A stretch of 64,000 bases of DNA from Actinomyces bowdenii. Lineage in GTDB: Bacteria > Actinomycetota > Actinomycetes > Actinomycetales > Actinomycetaceae. Every line of letters starts with the position of its first letter. The stretch's first letter is position 1. The position numbers and the translations under genes are program-made. This document shows positions 17,860-26,771 of this stretch, one piece after another. Below the pieces are notes generated by a model, which did no database searches, was not told the DNA's origin, and was given only the letters and a program-made list of their open reading frames with translations. The stretch spans positions 62,001 through 126,000 of the forward strand of contig NZ_JAGFOU010000006.1 in assembly GCF_017592395.1 (NCBI RefSeq), read 5' to 3'.

Positions 17860-19869
17860 CTACAGGCCCTGCTTGATGCGCATGCGGCGCTGCTCCAGCG
17901 AGGTGATCTCGGCGAGCAGCTCGCGGTCGTCCCCGTCCTGTCCCGAGACGCGGCGGTGGCGCGAGCGCAGCTCGGCCAGGCGCCGGTTGATGCCCATGAC
18001 CGCCAGGGAGCTGAGCACGCCGGTGGCGTAGCGCTCCAGCGCCCCGGCATCGAGCTCTGCCCCGCGCCCGCGGATGGTGGGCAGTGGAAGCGGGGCGACG
18101 GCCAGCTCGGTGATGGCGGCGTCGATGATCCCCACGGCCCCGGCGCGCACCTCCTCGATCCACCGCTGAGTGGCGCGGCGCTCCGCCTCGGTCTCGGCCA
18201 GTCCCTCCGCCAGGGCCGCCCGGATCATGTCCTGGGCCCGCCCCGCCCCGCCCGCGGCCTCGATGGCCTCGTAGACGGCCCGGTGGGTGGACTGGCTGAA
18301 GGATCCCGCCCCGATCTCATCGGCACCCACCGCCGCCGCGGAGGCGGGGATCTGGATGATGACCGCCAGTGCCTCGCGCTCCAGGCGCTCGACCGGGTCG
18401 CTCACCGGCGCCAGCCCGCGGGACCGGGGCGGGCCCTGGGCGCCGTCGGGGCCCTCGATGGGCCACTGGCCCTCGGGCGCCGGGTGCGCTCCGCGCCGCT
18501 CGGCGGCCCTGACGGCCCCGACCACCTCGCCGTCGGGCAGTCCCAGCCAGCCCGAGAGGCGGCGGGTGTACTCGCGCTTGAGGGCCCGGTCCCGGATGCC
18601 GGCCACCACGGGCGCGGCCGCGCGCAGTCCCTGGATGCGACCCTCGGGGGTGTCGAGGTTGAGGCTGGCCAGGGAGGAGCGGATGACGAACTCGAACAGG
18701 GGCACGCGCCGCTCCAGCAGGCGGGGGATGCCCTGGTCGCCCTCCCTCATGCGCAGGTCGCAGGGGTCCATGCCCCCCGGGTCGACCGCCACGAAGGTCT
18801 GGGTGGCGAAGCGCTGGTCCTCGCCGTAGGCCCGCAGCGCCGCCTTCTGACCTGCCGCATCGCCGTCGAAGGTGAAGATGACCTCCCCGCCGCGCGCCTC
18901 GCGGCCCTGCCCGGTGATGACGCCCGCGGCCGGGTCGGCCACGTCGCCCAGCAGGCGCCGCACCACGCGCACGTGGTCGGCCCCGAAGGCGGTGCCGCAG
19001 GTGGCCACGGCCGTGGTCACCCCCGACAGGTGCGCGGCCATGACGTCGGTGTAGCCCTCGACGACGACCACGCGGTGGCCCCGGGCGATGTCCTTCCTGG
19101 CCAGGTCCAGGCCGTAGAGCACCTGGCTCTTGTGGAACACGGCGGTCTCGGGGGTGTTGAGGTACTTGGGGCCCTTGTCGTCCTCGGACAGGCGCCGCGC
19201 CCCGAAGCCCACGGTGGCGCCGGTGATGTCGCGGATGGGCCAGATGAGGCGGTCGCGGAAGCGGTCGTAGACGCGGCTGCCGTCCTGGCCGCCGCGGCTG
19301 CACAGCCCGGAGTCGACCAGCTCGGCCTCGGTGTAGCCGGCGCTTCGCAGGTGGCGGGCGAGGTTGTCCCATCCCGCCGGGGCGTAGCCGACGCCGAAGT
19401 GGAGGGCGGCGCGGCGGTCGAAGCCGCGGGAGGTCAGGAAGTCCCGGGCGGCCTGGGCGCCGGGGGTGGCCAGCTGCTCGGCGAACCAGGCCTCGGCCAG
19501 GCGGTTGGCGTCCATGAGGCGCTGGCGGGTACCGGGCTCCACCCCGCGGCGCACCTGCCCGCCCTCCTCGTAGCGCAGCTGGACCCCGGTGCGGTCGGCG
19601 AGGTACTCCACGGCCTCGGTGAAGCCCAGGTGGCTGATCCGCTGGATGAAGGTGATGACATCCCCGCCCTCGCCGCATCCGAAGCAGTGCCAGTAGCCCA
19701 GCTGGGGGCGCACGTGAAAGGAGGGGGTGCGCTCGTCGTGGAAGGGGCACAGCCCCTTCATGGATCCCACGCCCGCGCTCTTGAGGGTCACGTGCTCGCT
19801 GACGACATCCTCGATGCGGGCGCGCTCGCGCACGGCCTCGATGTCCTCGCGCTTGATCAGTCCCGGCAC
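17860..19869 (-). CDS. dnaG: DNA primase
   Basis: Synthesises RNA primers for replication. 669 residues from the GTG at 19869 (VPGLIKREDIEAVRERARIE, the typical DnaG start). The CHC2 zinc ribbon is intact: Cys41, His44, Cys62 and Cys65. The toprim domain shows VVVVEGYTDVMAA and the FTFDGDAAGQKAA metal motif. The C-terminal helicase-binding region is present. An insertion of about 15 residues (TGQGREARGG) before FTFDGD is slightly unusual. Confidence 0.97.
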   Translation of the reverse strand: MPGLIKREDIEAVRERARIEDVVSEHVTLKSAGVGSMKGLCPFHDERTPSFHVRPQLGYWHCFGCGEGGDVITFIQRISHLGFTEAVEYLADRTGVQLRYEEGGQVRRGVEPGTRQRLMDANRLAEAWFAEQLATPGAQAARDFLTSRGFDRRAALHFGVGYAPAGWDNLARHLRSAGYTEAELVDSGLCSRGGQDGSRVYDRFRDRLIWPIRDITGATVGFGARRLSEDDKGPKYLNTPETAVFHKSQVLYGLDLARKDIARGHRVVVVEGYTDVMAAHLSGVTTAVATCGTAFGADHVRVVRRLLGDVADPAAGVITGQGREARGGEVIFTFDGDAAGQKAALRAYGEDQRFATQTFVAVDPGGMDPCDLRMREGDQGIPRLLERRVPLFEFVIRSSLASLNLDTPEGRIQGLRAAAPVVAGIRDRALKREYTRRLSGWLGLPDGEVVGAVRAAERRGAHPAPEGQWPIEGPDGAQGPPRSRGLAPVSDPVERLEREALAVIIQIPASAAAVGADEIGAGSFSQSTHRAVYEAIEAAGGAGRAQDMIRAALAEGLAETEAERRATQRWIEEVRAGAVGIIDAAITELAVAPLPLPTIRGRGAELDAGALERYATGVLSSLAVMGINRRLAELRSRHRRVSGQDGDDRELLAEITSLEQRRMRIKQGL

Positions 19870-19916
19870 GGGCCCATGGTAGGCGAGGCCGGCACCGGAG
19901 CGCCCACCCCTCCCAA

Positions 19917-19988
19917 CTTTCGACAATTTGCATGAGATCGGCGTTTTCCAGGCCTGGAGAAGTACGATCTCATGCAAATTGTCGAAAG
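19917..19988. repeat. 72-bp nested perfect palindrome between dgt and dnaG
   Basis: Outer arms 19917-19940 and 19965-19988 are a perfect 24-bp inverted repeat and AT-richer than anything around. The 24-base centre is itself a 9+9 inverted repeat (TTTTCCAGG / CCTGGAGAA, one G-U), leaving only 3x3 unpaired bases. It starts 7 bases after the dGTPase stop, so it probably terminates that gene; its base composition also suggests a mobile or REP-like element. Confidence 0.85.
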
Positions 19989-19995
19989 GAGGGGG

Positions 19996-21318
19996 TTAGA
20001 CCTGGGAGAACAGGCCGCAGAGGCTGGCGTGCCAGGCGCGGGCGGAGGTGTCGGTCAGCGAGGCGATCTGGTCCACCACCACGCGCAGCCGCTCGTCCTG
20101 GCTCTCGGCGCGCTGCCAGTCCTGGGCGAAGGCCGGGTCCAGGTGGGCTCCCCGGCCCTCCATGAGGGCGTCGGCCAGGTCGAAGATGACCGTGCGCTGG
20201 CGCAGGTAGACCGGCTCGTGCTCGCGCGGCGCCATGACGTAGCGCACCGCCGCGCCCTTGAGGACCAGGATCTCGGCCGCCGTGGCCTCGGGGATGACCA
20301 GGTCCGCCCCGTAGCGGGTCAGCCGCCCCTGCCCGTAGACCTCGCGGGTGGCCTGGGCCACTGAGGACACGAAGCGGCCGATGAGCTCGCTGGTGAGGTT
20401 CTTCAGGTCCGCGGCGTCGGCCCGCGAGCCGGTGTACGAGCGGATCCAGAAGGGCACGGCGGCCAGGCGATCCCAGGCGGCCCCCAGTGCATCGGCGCTC
20501 ATGGCGCCCCCGTACCACTGCAGGGTCTCCTCCACCAGGCGGTCGACCTCGGCCTGGTCGCCCAGGCGAGCAGGGTCCATGCGGCCCAGGGCGATGGCGT
20601 CCTCGACGTCGTGGACGGAGTAGCCCACGTCGTCGGCCAGATCCATGATCTGGGCCTCCAGGCACCGCCGGCCCTCGGGGGCGCCCCGGCGCATCCAAGT
20701 GAAGACCTCGGCGTCCTCGGGGTAGGCGCAGTACTTGCGCCGGCTCTTGGACCGCCACTGCCCCGGCCCGCCGCCCTTGGCCCAGGGGTACTTGGCCACC
20801 GCATCGAGGCCGGCCCGGGTGAGGTTGAGGCCCACCGACCGGCCCGCGGCGTCCAGGGTCTTGGGCTCCAGGCGGGTCAGCAGCCGGAAGGTCTGGGCAT
20901 TGCCCTCGAAGCCGCCGATCCCCTCGGCGACGACGTCCAGGGCCTTCTCGCCGTTGTGCCCGTACGGCGGGTGGCCCAGGTCGTGGCTCAGGCAGGCCGC
21001 ATCGACGACGTCGGGGTCGCATCCCAGCGCCTGGCCCAGGGCCCGCCCCACCTGGGCGACCTCCAGGGAGTGGGTGAGGCGGGTGCGCACGAAGTCATCG
21101 GCCGAGGGCCCCAGCACCTGGGTCTTGGCCCCCAGCCGGCGCAGTGCCGAGGAGTGCAGGACCCGGGCCCGGTCGCGCTCGAAGGGGGTTCGCCGGGGGT
21201 CCTTGCCCGGCTCGGGCAGGAACCTCTCGATGTCGTGGGCGCTGTAGCCGCCGACCGGATCGGGGGCCGGCGGCCCGGGCCGGGGAGCGGGAGGAGGCAC
21301 GGGAGGGTGCGCGGACAT
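19996..21318 (-). CDS. dgt: Deoxyguanosinetriphosphate triphosphohydrolase-like HD protein
   Basis: HD-domain dNTP triphosphohydrolase family, cleaving dNTPs to nucleoside and tripolyphosphate. 440 residues from the ATG at 21318. It has RTRLTHSLEVAQVGRALG and CLSHDLGHPPYGHNGE, which provide the metal-binding His and His-Asp residues, and the family start RTPFERDRARVLHSSALRRL. The ribosome-binding site is weak, so the exact start is uncertain. dgt next to dnaG is a common actinobacterial arrangement. Confidence 0.93.
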   Translation of the reverse strand: MSAHPPVPPPAPRPGPPAPDPVGGYSAHDIERFLPEPGKDPRRTPFERDRARVLHSSALRRLGAKTQVLGPSADDFVRTRLTHSLEVAQVGRALGQALGCDPDVVDAACLSHDLGHPPYGHNGEKALDVVAEGIGGFEGNAQTFRLLTRLEPKTLDAAGRSVGLNLTRAGLDAVAKYPWAKGGGPGQWRSKSRRKYCAYPEDAEVFTWMRRGAPEGRRCLEAQIMDLADDVGYSVHDVEDAIALGRMDPARLGDQAEVDRLVEETLQWYGGAMSADALGAAWDRLAAVPFWIRSYTGSRADAADLKNLTSELIGRFVSSVAQATREVYGQGRLTRYGADLVIPEATAAEILVLKGAAVRYVMAPREHEPVYLRQRTVIFDLADALMEGRGAHLDPAFAQDWQRAESQDERLRVVVDQIASLTDTSARAWHASLCGLFSQV

Positions 21319-21397
21319 GGCCACAAGGTATCGCAGGGTCGGGTTACGATGTCCGAATCTGTAGGGACGCCCGCCTGGCATGAGGGAGACGCCTTCT

Positions 21398-22624
21398 GTG
21401 ACCACGACCACCACGCTTGTCCACCGGTCGTATGACGGACCGGAGGAGTGGTGGCGCCACGCACTGGTCTACGAGTTCCTCGCACCCGATCTGGGCGCCG
21501 CCGAGCTGCGGCGCAGCGACTCCGTCCTGGACCACGTCGTCTCCCTCGGCTTCGAGGCGGTCCTGCTGCGCCCGAGCCTGATCGATGCGGCCACGCAGAT
21601 GGGCGTCGTGGAGGACTTCATCGCCCGGGCCCACGAGCGGGGGCTGCGCGCCATCATCCGGGTCTCGGGCGCCCTGGGACCGATCACGGGGCCCCATGCC
21701 GGTGAGTGCACCGCCTTCCTCACCGGGCGCGAGCAGCCCGGCGAGGACATCCTGCACCGGGCTGAGGGCTATCTGCGCGCCGGCGCCGACGGCATCGACC
21801 TGGGAACCATCCTCCCGCCCTCGGTGACCAGGCAGACGGACCTGGGATCCCTGAGCAGGTATGTGGCGATCCTGCACGGCCTGGTGGCGGAGCACACCGA
21901 GGACGGCGTGGTGGGGGCCGACGTCACCGCCGATCACCCCGACTCCCTGCACCACCACCTCCAGGACGACTGGGTCCACCACCTGCGCGATGACCGCCTG
22001 GCACTGGCCCGCTGGGAACCCGGGTCGTTGACCGCCCGCCTGACCCAGTCCTTCGACGAGCGCTGCCGCTTCGGGGCGCCGCCGAGCTGGCGCTTCATGC
22101 CACCCCACGCGCTCCTGGAGGAGCTGCACCCCGGGGACGGCATGAGGTGGTACTCCACCGACCCCGCTGAGCGCCTGCGGCGTGCAACAGCCTTGCAAGC
22201 GATGATGCTGGCCCTGCCCGGCTCGGTCTACCTGCGCCAGGGGGACGAGCTCGCCATGGCCGACGCCGATAGGCCCGGCGACCCGCTGGCGCTGGCCGGC
22301 CTGGTGGCCTCCCTGGCCCAGGAGCAGCAGTCCAGTATCGGCTCGCCGGTGGACACGGTCCGCCACGCCACCCATGTGCGCCAGGAGCGCGGCCTGGCCT
22401 GCGCCCCGATGGCCTTCGTCACGGGCCTGGAGTGGAGCACCCCTGAGGCCCTGACCTTCCTGTCACGCGATGTGCTGGTGGTGGTCAATATGTCTGATGC
22501 CCCGCTCATCCTGCCCGCGGATGCGCGGGTGCTGCTGTCCTCCCAGCCGCTGGGGCGGGACGAGGGGCGGGTCATGGTCCCGCCGACGACGACGGCCTGG
22601 CTGGAGGCGACCACCGTGGCCTGA
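21398..22624 (+). CDS. Degenerate GH13 alpha-amylase-like protein
   Basis: 408 residues from a GTG with GAGGGAG upstream (an in-frame ATG 18 bases earlier is the alternative). It reads like a shortened alpha-glucosidase barrel: HALVYEFLAPDLG, a barrel strand GADGIDLGTILP where the catalytic Asp would lie, LPGSVYLRQGDELA (normally PGTPYIYQGEELG) and a C-terminal beta domain. The usual catalytic Glu region and the final VxNHD motif are not recognisable, so I doubt it is an active hydrolase. It stands upstream of malE in the same direction, divergent from dgt. A sensor, binding or inactive role is possible. Confidence 0.7.
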   Translation: MTTTTTLVHRSYDGPEEWWRHALVYEFLAPDLGAAELRRSDSVLDHVVSLGFEAVLLRPSLIDAATQMGVVEDFIARAHERGLRAIIRVSGALGPITGPHAGECTAFLTGREQPGEDILHRAEGYLRAGADGIDLGTILPPSVTRQTDLGSLSRYVAILHGLVAEHTEDGVVGADVTADHPDSLHHHLQDDWVHHLRDDRLALARWEPGSLTARLTQSFDERCRFGAPPSWRFMPPHALLEELHPGDGMRWYSTDPAERLRRATALQAMMLALPGSVYLRQGDELAMADADRPGDPLALAGLVASLAQEQQSSIGSPVDTVRHATHVRQERGLACAPMAFVTGLEWSTPEALTFLSRDVLVVVNMSDAPLILPADARVLLSSQPLGRDEGRVMVPPTTTAWLEATTVA

Positions 22625-22643
22625 CCCGGCGGCTGAAACCGGC

Positions 22644-22692
22644 CTGCAAACTTCGTGCAGTCCTTGCAAAGTTTGCACAACGGGGCTACATT
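22644..22692 (+). promoter_or_regulatory. malE promoter with LacI/MalR operators
   Basis: TTGCAA (22664-22669) and TACATT (22687-22692) are spaced by 17 bases, a good sigma70-type promoter. The -35 overlaps a perfect 13-bp dyad TGCAAAGTTTGCA (22665-22677); a weaker site CTGCA-N7-TGCAG lies at 22644-22660. The LacI-type gene at 28907 is the obvious candidate regulator. Confidence 0.7.
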
Positions 22693-22744
22693 CGGATCAT
22701 CCTCAGGGGCGACCCGCCCCAACCTGATTCGAAGGAGAATCCTC

Positions 22745-24040
22745 GTGGCACTCAACCGCCGGTCATTCCTGACCATGACCGCCATCGCCACCACTCTGAG
22801 CGCCGTGGCGGCCTGCTCCGGCTCCCAGGGATCGGACCAGTCCAGCGGCTCCGGCAGCGCCGCAGGCGCCTCGGAGGGCGCCTCCGACGGCGCCATGGTG
22901 CGCGACGCCAACGCGGACCTGGTCATCTGGGCCGATGAGAAGAAGGCCGGCTCCCTCAAGGAGATCGCCGAGAAGTGGGGCAAGGAGCAGGGCATCACCG
23001 TCGCCGTCCAGGTCGTGGCCAAGGACACCCAGGACAGCTTCGTCACCGCGAACCAGGCCGGCAACGGCCCCGACATCGTCCTGGGCGCCCACGACTGGAT
23101 CGGCAACCTGGTCCAGAACTCCTCCATCGCCCCGGTCACCCTGTCCAAGGAGGCCCAGGCCAACTTCGACGAGGTCGCCCTCAAGGCCGTGACCTATGAG
23201 GGCCAGACCTACGGGGTCCCCTATGCCGTGGAGACCCTGGCCCTGTACGTCAACAAGGGCCTGACCCAGGTCGCCGAGCCCGCCTCCATCGAGGAGCTCG
23301 TCGAGGCCGGCAAGGCAGCCGGCACCGACGTCGTGCTGTCCCTGCCCGTGGGCGAGGAGGGCGACGCCTACCACATGCAGCCCATCTTCACCGCCGGCGG
23401 CGGCTACCTCTTCGGCAAGGACTCCGAGGGCGCCTACAAGGCCGACGAGCTGGGAGTGGCCTCCGAGGGCTCCATCAAGGCCGCCGAGATGATCCAGCAG
23501 CTCGGGAGCGAGAAGGTCCTGCGAAAGTCGATCACCAATGACAACGCCATCGCCACCTTCACCGAGGGCAAGGCCCCCTACCTCATCTCCGGGCCCTGGG
23601 CCCTGGCCGACGTCAAGAAGGCCGGCATCGACTACGCCGTGGCCAAGATCCCCGGCTTCAAGGACATCGAGGGCAGCCAGGCCCGCCCCTTCGTGGGCGT
23701 CAACTGCTTCTACGTGGCCTCCAAGGGCCAGAACAAGGCCTTCGCCGAGAGCTTCGTGGCCGACGCCGCCAAGGACTCCACCTTCGCCGAGTCCATGTTC
23801 CCCTCCAACGAGCTCCCGCCGGCCCAGAAGGACCTGGCCGAGAAGCTGGCCTCCTCCAGCCCCGAGATGGTCACCTTCGCCAAGCTCGCCGCCGAGACCG
23901 ACCCCATGCCCGCCATCCCCGCCATGGGCGCGGTGTGGAAGCCCCTGGGCCAGGCCCAGGCCAACGTCATCGACGGTGCCGACCCGACCTCGACGATGAC
24001 CAGCGCCGCCGACGAGATCAAGAAGAGCATCAACGGCTGA
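22745..24040 (+). CDS. malE: Maltose/maltodextrin-binding lipoprotein
   Basis: 431 residues from a GTG with AAGGAG upstream. Twin-arginine motif NRRSFLTM and lipobox VAAC (Cys about residue 24) indicate a Tat-type lipoprotein. The mature part follows MalE closely: LVIWADEKKAGSLKEIAEKW, GNGPDIVLGAHDWIG, YGVPYAVETLALYVNK, APYLISGPWALADVKKAGI. Delivers maltose or maltodextrin to MalFG encoded next. Confidence 0.93.
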   Translation: MALNRRSFLTMTAIATTLSAVAACSGSQGSDQSSGSGSAAGASEGASDGAMVRDANADLVIWADEKKAGSLKEIAEKWGKEQGITVAVQVVAKDTQDSFVTANQAGNGPDIVLGAHDWIGNLVQNSSIAPVTLSKEAQANFDEVALKAVTYEGQTYGVPYAVETLALYVNKGLTQVAEPASIEELVEAGKAAGTDVVLSLPVGEEGDAYHMQPIFTAGGGYLFGKDSEGAYKADELGVASEGSIKAAEMIQQLGSEKVLRKSITNDNAIATFTEGKAPYLISGPWALADVKKAGIDYAVAKIPGFKDIEGSQARPFVGVNCFYVASKGQNKAFAESFVADAAKDSTFAESMFPSNELPPAQKDLAEKLASSSPEMVTFAKLAAETDPMPAIPAMGAVWKPLGQAQANVIDGADPTSTMTSAADEIKKSING

Positions 24041-24089
24041 TCCAGCGCCTGCTGGGGGCCGGGTGACCGCCCGGTCCTCAGCGGGGCAG

Positions 24090-24107
24090 CGCCCCCGGGC
24101 CGGGGCG
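24090..24107 (+). terminator. Weak hairpin in the malE-malF gap
   Basis: The 219-base gap between malE and malF holds no gene but several GC hairpins, the clearest CGCCCC / GGGGCG with a 6-base loop. Such structures between binding-protein and permease genes can cut read-through so that binding protein is made in excess. Confidence 0.35.
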
Positions 24108-24259
24108 GCGCCATCCCGGCGATCGCCCCGCGGGGGCCTCCCCTCCCCGTTCCCCTCACCGCCCCCTCGTCGGCGCGCCCGTGCGCTGGGACCGACGGCG
24201 GCGCGCCCGGTTCCGTCCCTCCCCATCCGCCTGAGCTCCTACCGGAAAGGCCCCCGACA

Positions 24260-25837
24260 ATGACGTCCGATCCCACCGCGCCCGTGCGGGAGAAGACCAC
24301 CACCCTCCCCGGCATCCTGGGGCGGGTCGCCGTGCTCTCCGTGACCCTTGCCACGGCGATCTACCTGCTGCCCCTGCTCATCCACTTCCAGATGTGGATG
24401 TGGCTGGCGATCGTGGCCCTGGCCACCGCCGCCATGTTCGTGCTCTACTCCACCAAGAGGTTCGTCCCCGGCAAGTACCTCTTCCCCGGGTCCTTCTTCC
24501 TGGCCGTCTTCCTCATCGTCCCGATCATCCTGACCATCCAGACCTCCTTCACCAACTTCGGCGACGGCTTCCGCGGCACCAAGGAGGAGGCCATCACCTC
24601 CATCACCAACAACTCGGTGGTGCAGACCGACAACTCCCCCCTGTACAACCTCTCGGTGGGCACCACCGGAGATGCCGCTGAGGGCCCGTTCTCCCTGTTC
24701 CTGGTCGACCCCGAGACCCAGGAGGTGCTCTTCGGGGCCGACGGCGAGCACGTCCAGAAGGCCAAGGACTCCGAGGTCACCGTCAGCGACGGCTTCGTCA
24801 CCGCCGCTGAGGGCTACACGATCCTGACCCCCAAGGAGATCAACAACGCCTATGAGGACATCTCCGCCCTGACGCTCTCGGTCTCCGAGACCAGCGCCAT
24901 CAAGGTCCAGGGCGTGCGCGCCGCCTTCGAGGGAACCAAGCAGATGGTCTACGACGAGGCCGCCGACACCATCACCAACACCGCCACCGGCGAGGTCTAC
25001 TCGGTGCAGAAGGTGGGCAGCTCCGACCGCTTCGTCAATGAGGCGGGCCAGAGCCTGCCCCAGTCCTGGAAGCAGAACGTGGGCCTGACCAACTACGAGC
25101 GGCTCTTCACCAGCAGCGCCATCAGCGCCGAGTTCTTCAAGGCCTTCGTGTGGACAGTCACCTTCGCCTTCTTCTCGGTCTTCCTGACCTTCATCGTCGG
25201 CTTCTTCCTGGCCCTGGTCCTCAACGACGACCGCATCAAGGGCCGGCGCCTCTACCGCTCCTTCCTGCTGCTGCCCTACGCGGTTCCCGGCTTCATCTCC
25301 CTGCTCATCTGGTCCAACTTCTACAACCAGGACTTCGGCCTCATCAACGAGAGCCTGAACCTGTCCATCCCGTGGCTCTCGGATCCCACCTGGGCCAAGA
25401 TCGCGATCCTGCTGACCAACACCTGGATGGGCTTCCCCTACATGTTCATCGTGTGCACCGGGGCCCTGCAGTCCATCCCCGCCGATGTCAAGGAGGCCGC
25501 CAAGATGGACGGGGCCACCGGCATCCAGACCACCCTGCGCATCACCGCCCCGCTGCTGCTCGTGGCCGTCGCGCCCCTGCTGGTCAGCTCCTTCGCCTTC
25601 AACTTCAACAACTTCAACGCCATCGAGCTGCTCACCCAGGGAGGCCCCTTCGCCTCCGGGGAGTACACCCGCGGCGGCACGGACATCCTCATCTCCATGG
25701 TCTACCGCATCGCCTTCGGCGGCTCGGGCGCGGACTACGGCTTCGCCTCAGCGGTCTCCGTGGTCCTGTTCACCATCACCGGAGTGCTGGCCGCCGTCCA
25801 GTTCCGCGCCACCAAGGCCCTCGAAGACATCAACTGA
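24260..25837 (+). CDS. malF: Maltodextrin ABC transporter permease
   Basis: 525 residues, eight-helix MalF type. Three N-terminal helices are followed by an extracytoplasmic loop of about 180 residues (the MalF P2-like insertion, containing FSLFLVDPETQEVLFGADGE), then five helices with the EAA loop DVKEAAKMDGATGIQTTLRI. GPFASGEYTRGGTDILISMV is typical of MalF. Together with MalG it forms the channel. Confidence 0.94.
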   Translation: MTSDPTAPVREKTTTLPGILGRVAVLSVTLATAIYLLPLLIHFQMWMWLAIVALATAAMFVLYSTKRFVPGKYLFPGSFFLAVFLIVPIILTIQTSFTNFGDGFRGTKEEAITSITNNSVVQTDNSPLYNLSVGTTGDAAEGPFSLFLVDPETQEVLFGADGEHVQKAKDSEVTVSDGFVTAAEGYTILTPKEINNAYEDISALTLSVSETSAIKVQGVRAAFEGTKQMVYDEAADTITNTATGEVYSVQKVGSSDRFVNEAGQSLPQSWKQNVGLTNYERLFTSSAISAEFFKAFVWTVTFAFFSVFLTFIVGFFLALVLNDDRIKGRRLYRSFLLLPYAVPGFISLLIWSNFYNQDFGLINESLNLSIPWLSDPTWAKIAILLTNTWMGFPYMFIVCTGALQSIPADVKEAAKMDGATGIQTTLRITAPLLLVAVAPLLVSSFAFNFNNFNAIELLTQGGPFASGEYTRGGTDILISMVYRIAFGGSGADYGFASAVSVVLFTITGVLAAVQFRATKALEDIN

Positions 25838-25858
25838 CCAGGCAGGATCCCCATCATC

Positions 25859-26764
25859 ATGGCTACTGACACCGCACCTGCTCCCACGAGCGCCGTCACT
25901 GAGAACCGCATGTCCTTCGGGCGCTGGTTCCGCGAGATCGGCTGGCGCCACGTCGTGGGCATCATCGCCCTGGCCTTCGCCGCCTTCCCCGTGCTCTACG
26001 TCGTCTCCGCCTCGCTCAACCCCCTGGGCACGGTGGCCTCGACCCAGCTCATCCCCACCCGCTTCAGCCTGGTCCACTACCAGGCCCTGCTCTCGGGTGC
26101 CCATGGCCCCTTCCTGCAGTGGTACCTCAACACCATCATCATCTGCTCGGTGGTGGCCGCCACCCAGATCTTCTTCTCCCTGCTGGGCGCCTACGCCTTC
26201 TCCCGCTTCCGCTTCAAGGGCCGGCGCGGGGGCCTGCTGGCCCTGCTGCTCATCATGATGTTCCCCGCGATCCTGTCCGCGATCGCCATCTACAACATGA
26301 TCTCCCAGATCGGTGAGGTCGTCCCCGCCCTGGGCCTGAACACCCTCACCGGCTACAGCCTGGCCCTCATGGGCGGCTGCCTGGGACAGGTCTGGCTCAT
26401 CAAGGGCACCTTCGACACCATCCCGCGCGAGCTGGACGAGGCCGCCATCATCGATGGCTGCACCCACTGGCAGGTCTTCCGCATCATCCTGCTGCCCACG
26501 CTCAAGCCCATCATCGCCACCACCTTCCTGCTGGCCTTCGTGGGCATCATCAGCGAGTTCCTCCTGGGCTCCATCTTCCTGACCGACGACTCCACCAAGA
26601 CCCTGGCGGTGGGCCTGTACGGGATGCTCTCGGGCAACCGCTCCAACAACCTCGGGCTCTTCGCCGCCGGCGCGGTGATGACCATGGTCCCGGTCATCGC
26701 CCTGTTCCAGTTCCTCCAGCGCTACATCGTCGGCGGCTCCACCGCCGGCGCCGTCAAGGGCTGA
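25859..26764 (+). CDS. malG: Maltodextrin ABC transporter permease
   Basis: 301 residues with six membrane segments. The EAA loop reads ELDEAAIIDGCTHWQVFRII, and the protein ends in the MalG-like STAGAVKG. It lies 21 bases after malF. The ATPase subunit is not encoded here and is probably a shared MsiK-like protein. Confidence 0.94.
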   Translation: MATDTAPAPTSAVTENRMSFGRWFREIGWRHVVGIIALAFAAFPVLYVVSASLNPLGTVASTQLIPTRFSLVHYQALLSGAHGPFLQWYLNTIIICSVVAATQIFFSLLGAYAFSRFRFKGRRGGLLALLLIMMFPAILSAIAIYNMISQIGEVVPALGLNTLTGYSLALMGGCLGQVWLIKGTFDTIPRELDEAAIIDGCTHWQVFRIILLPTLKPIIATTFLLAFVGIISEFLLGSIFLTDDSTKTLAVGLYGMLSGNRSNNLGLFAAGAVMTMVPVIALFQFLQRYIVGGSTAGAVKG

Positions 26765-26771
26765 GGCCCCG

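Noticed and set aside
17665-19935. A long plus-strand frame opposite dnaG
   Set aside because: No recognisable protein features; dnaG on the other strand has complete zinc and toprim motifs.
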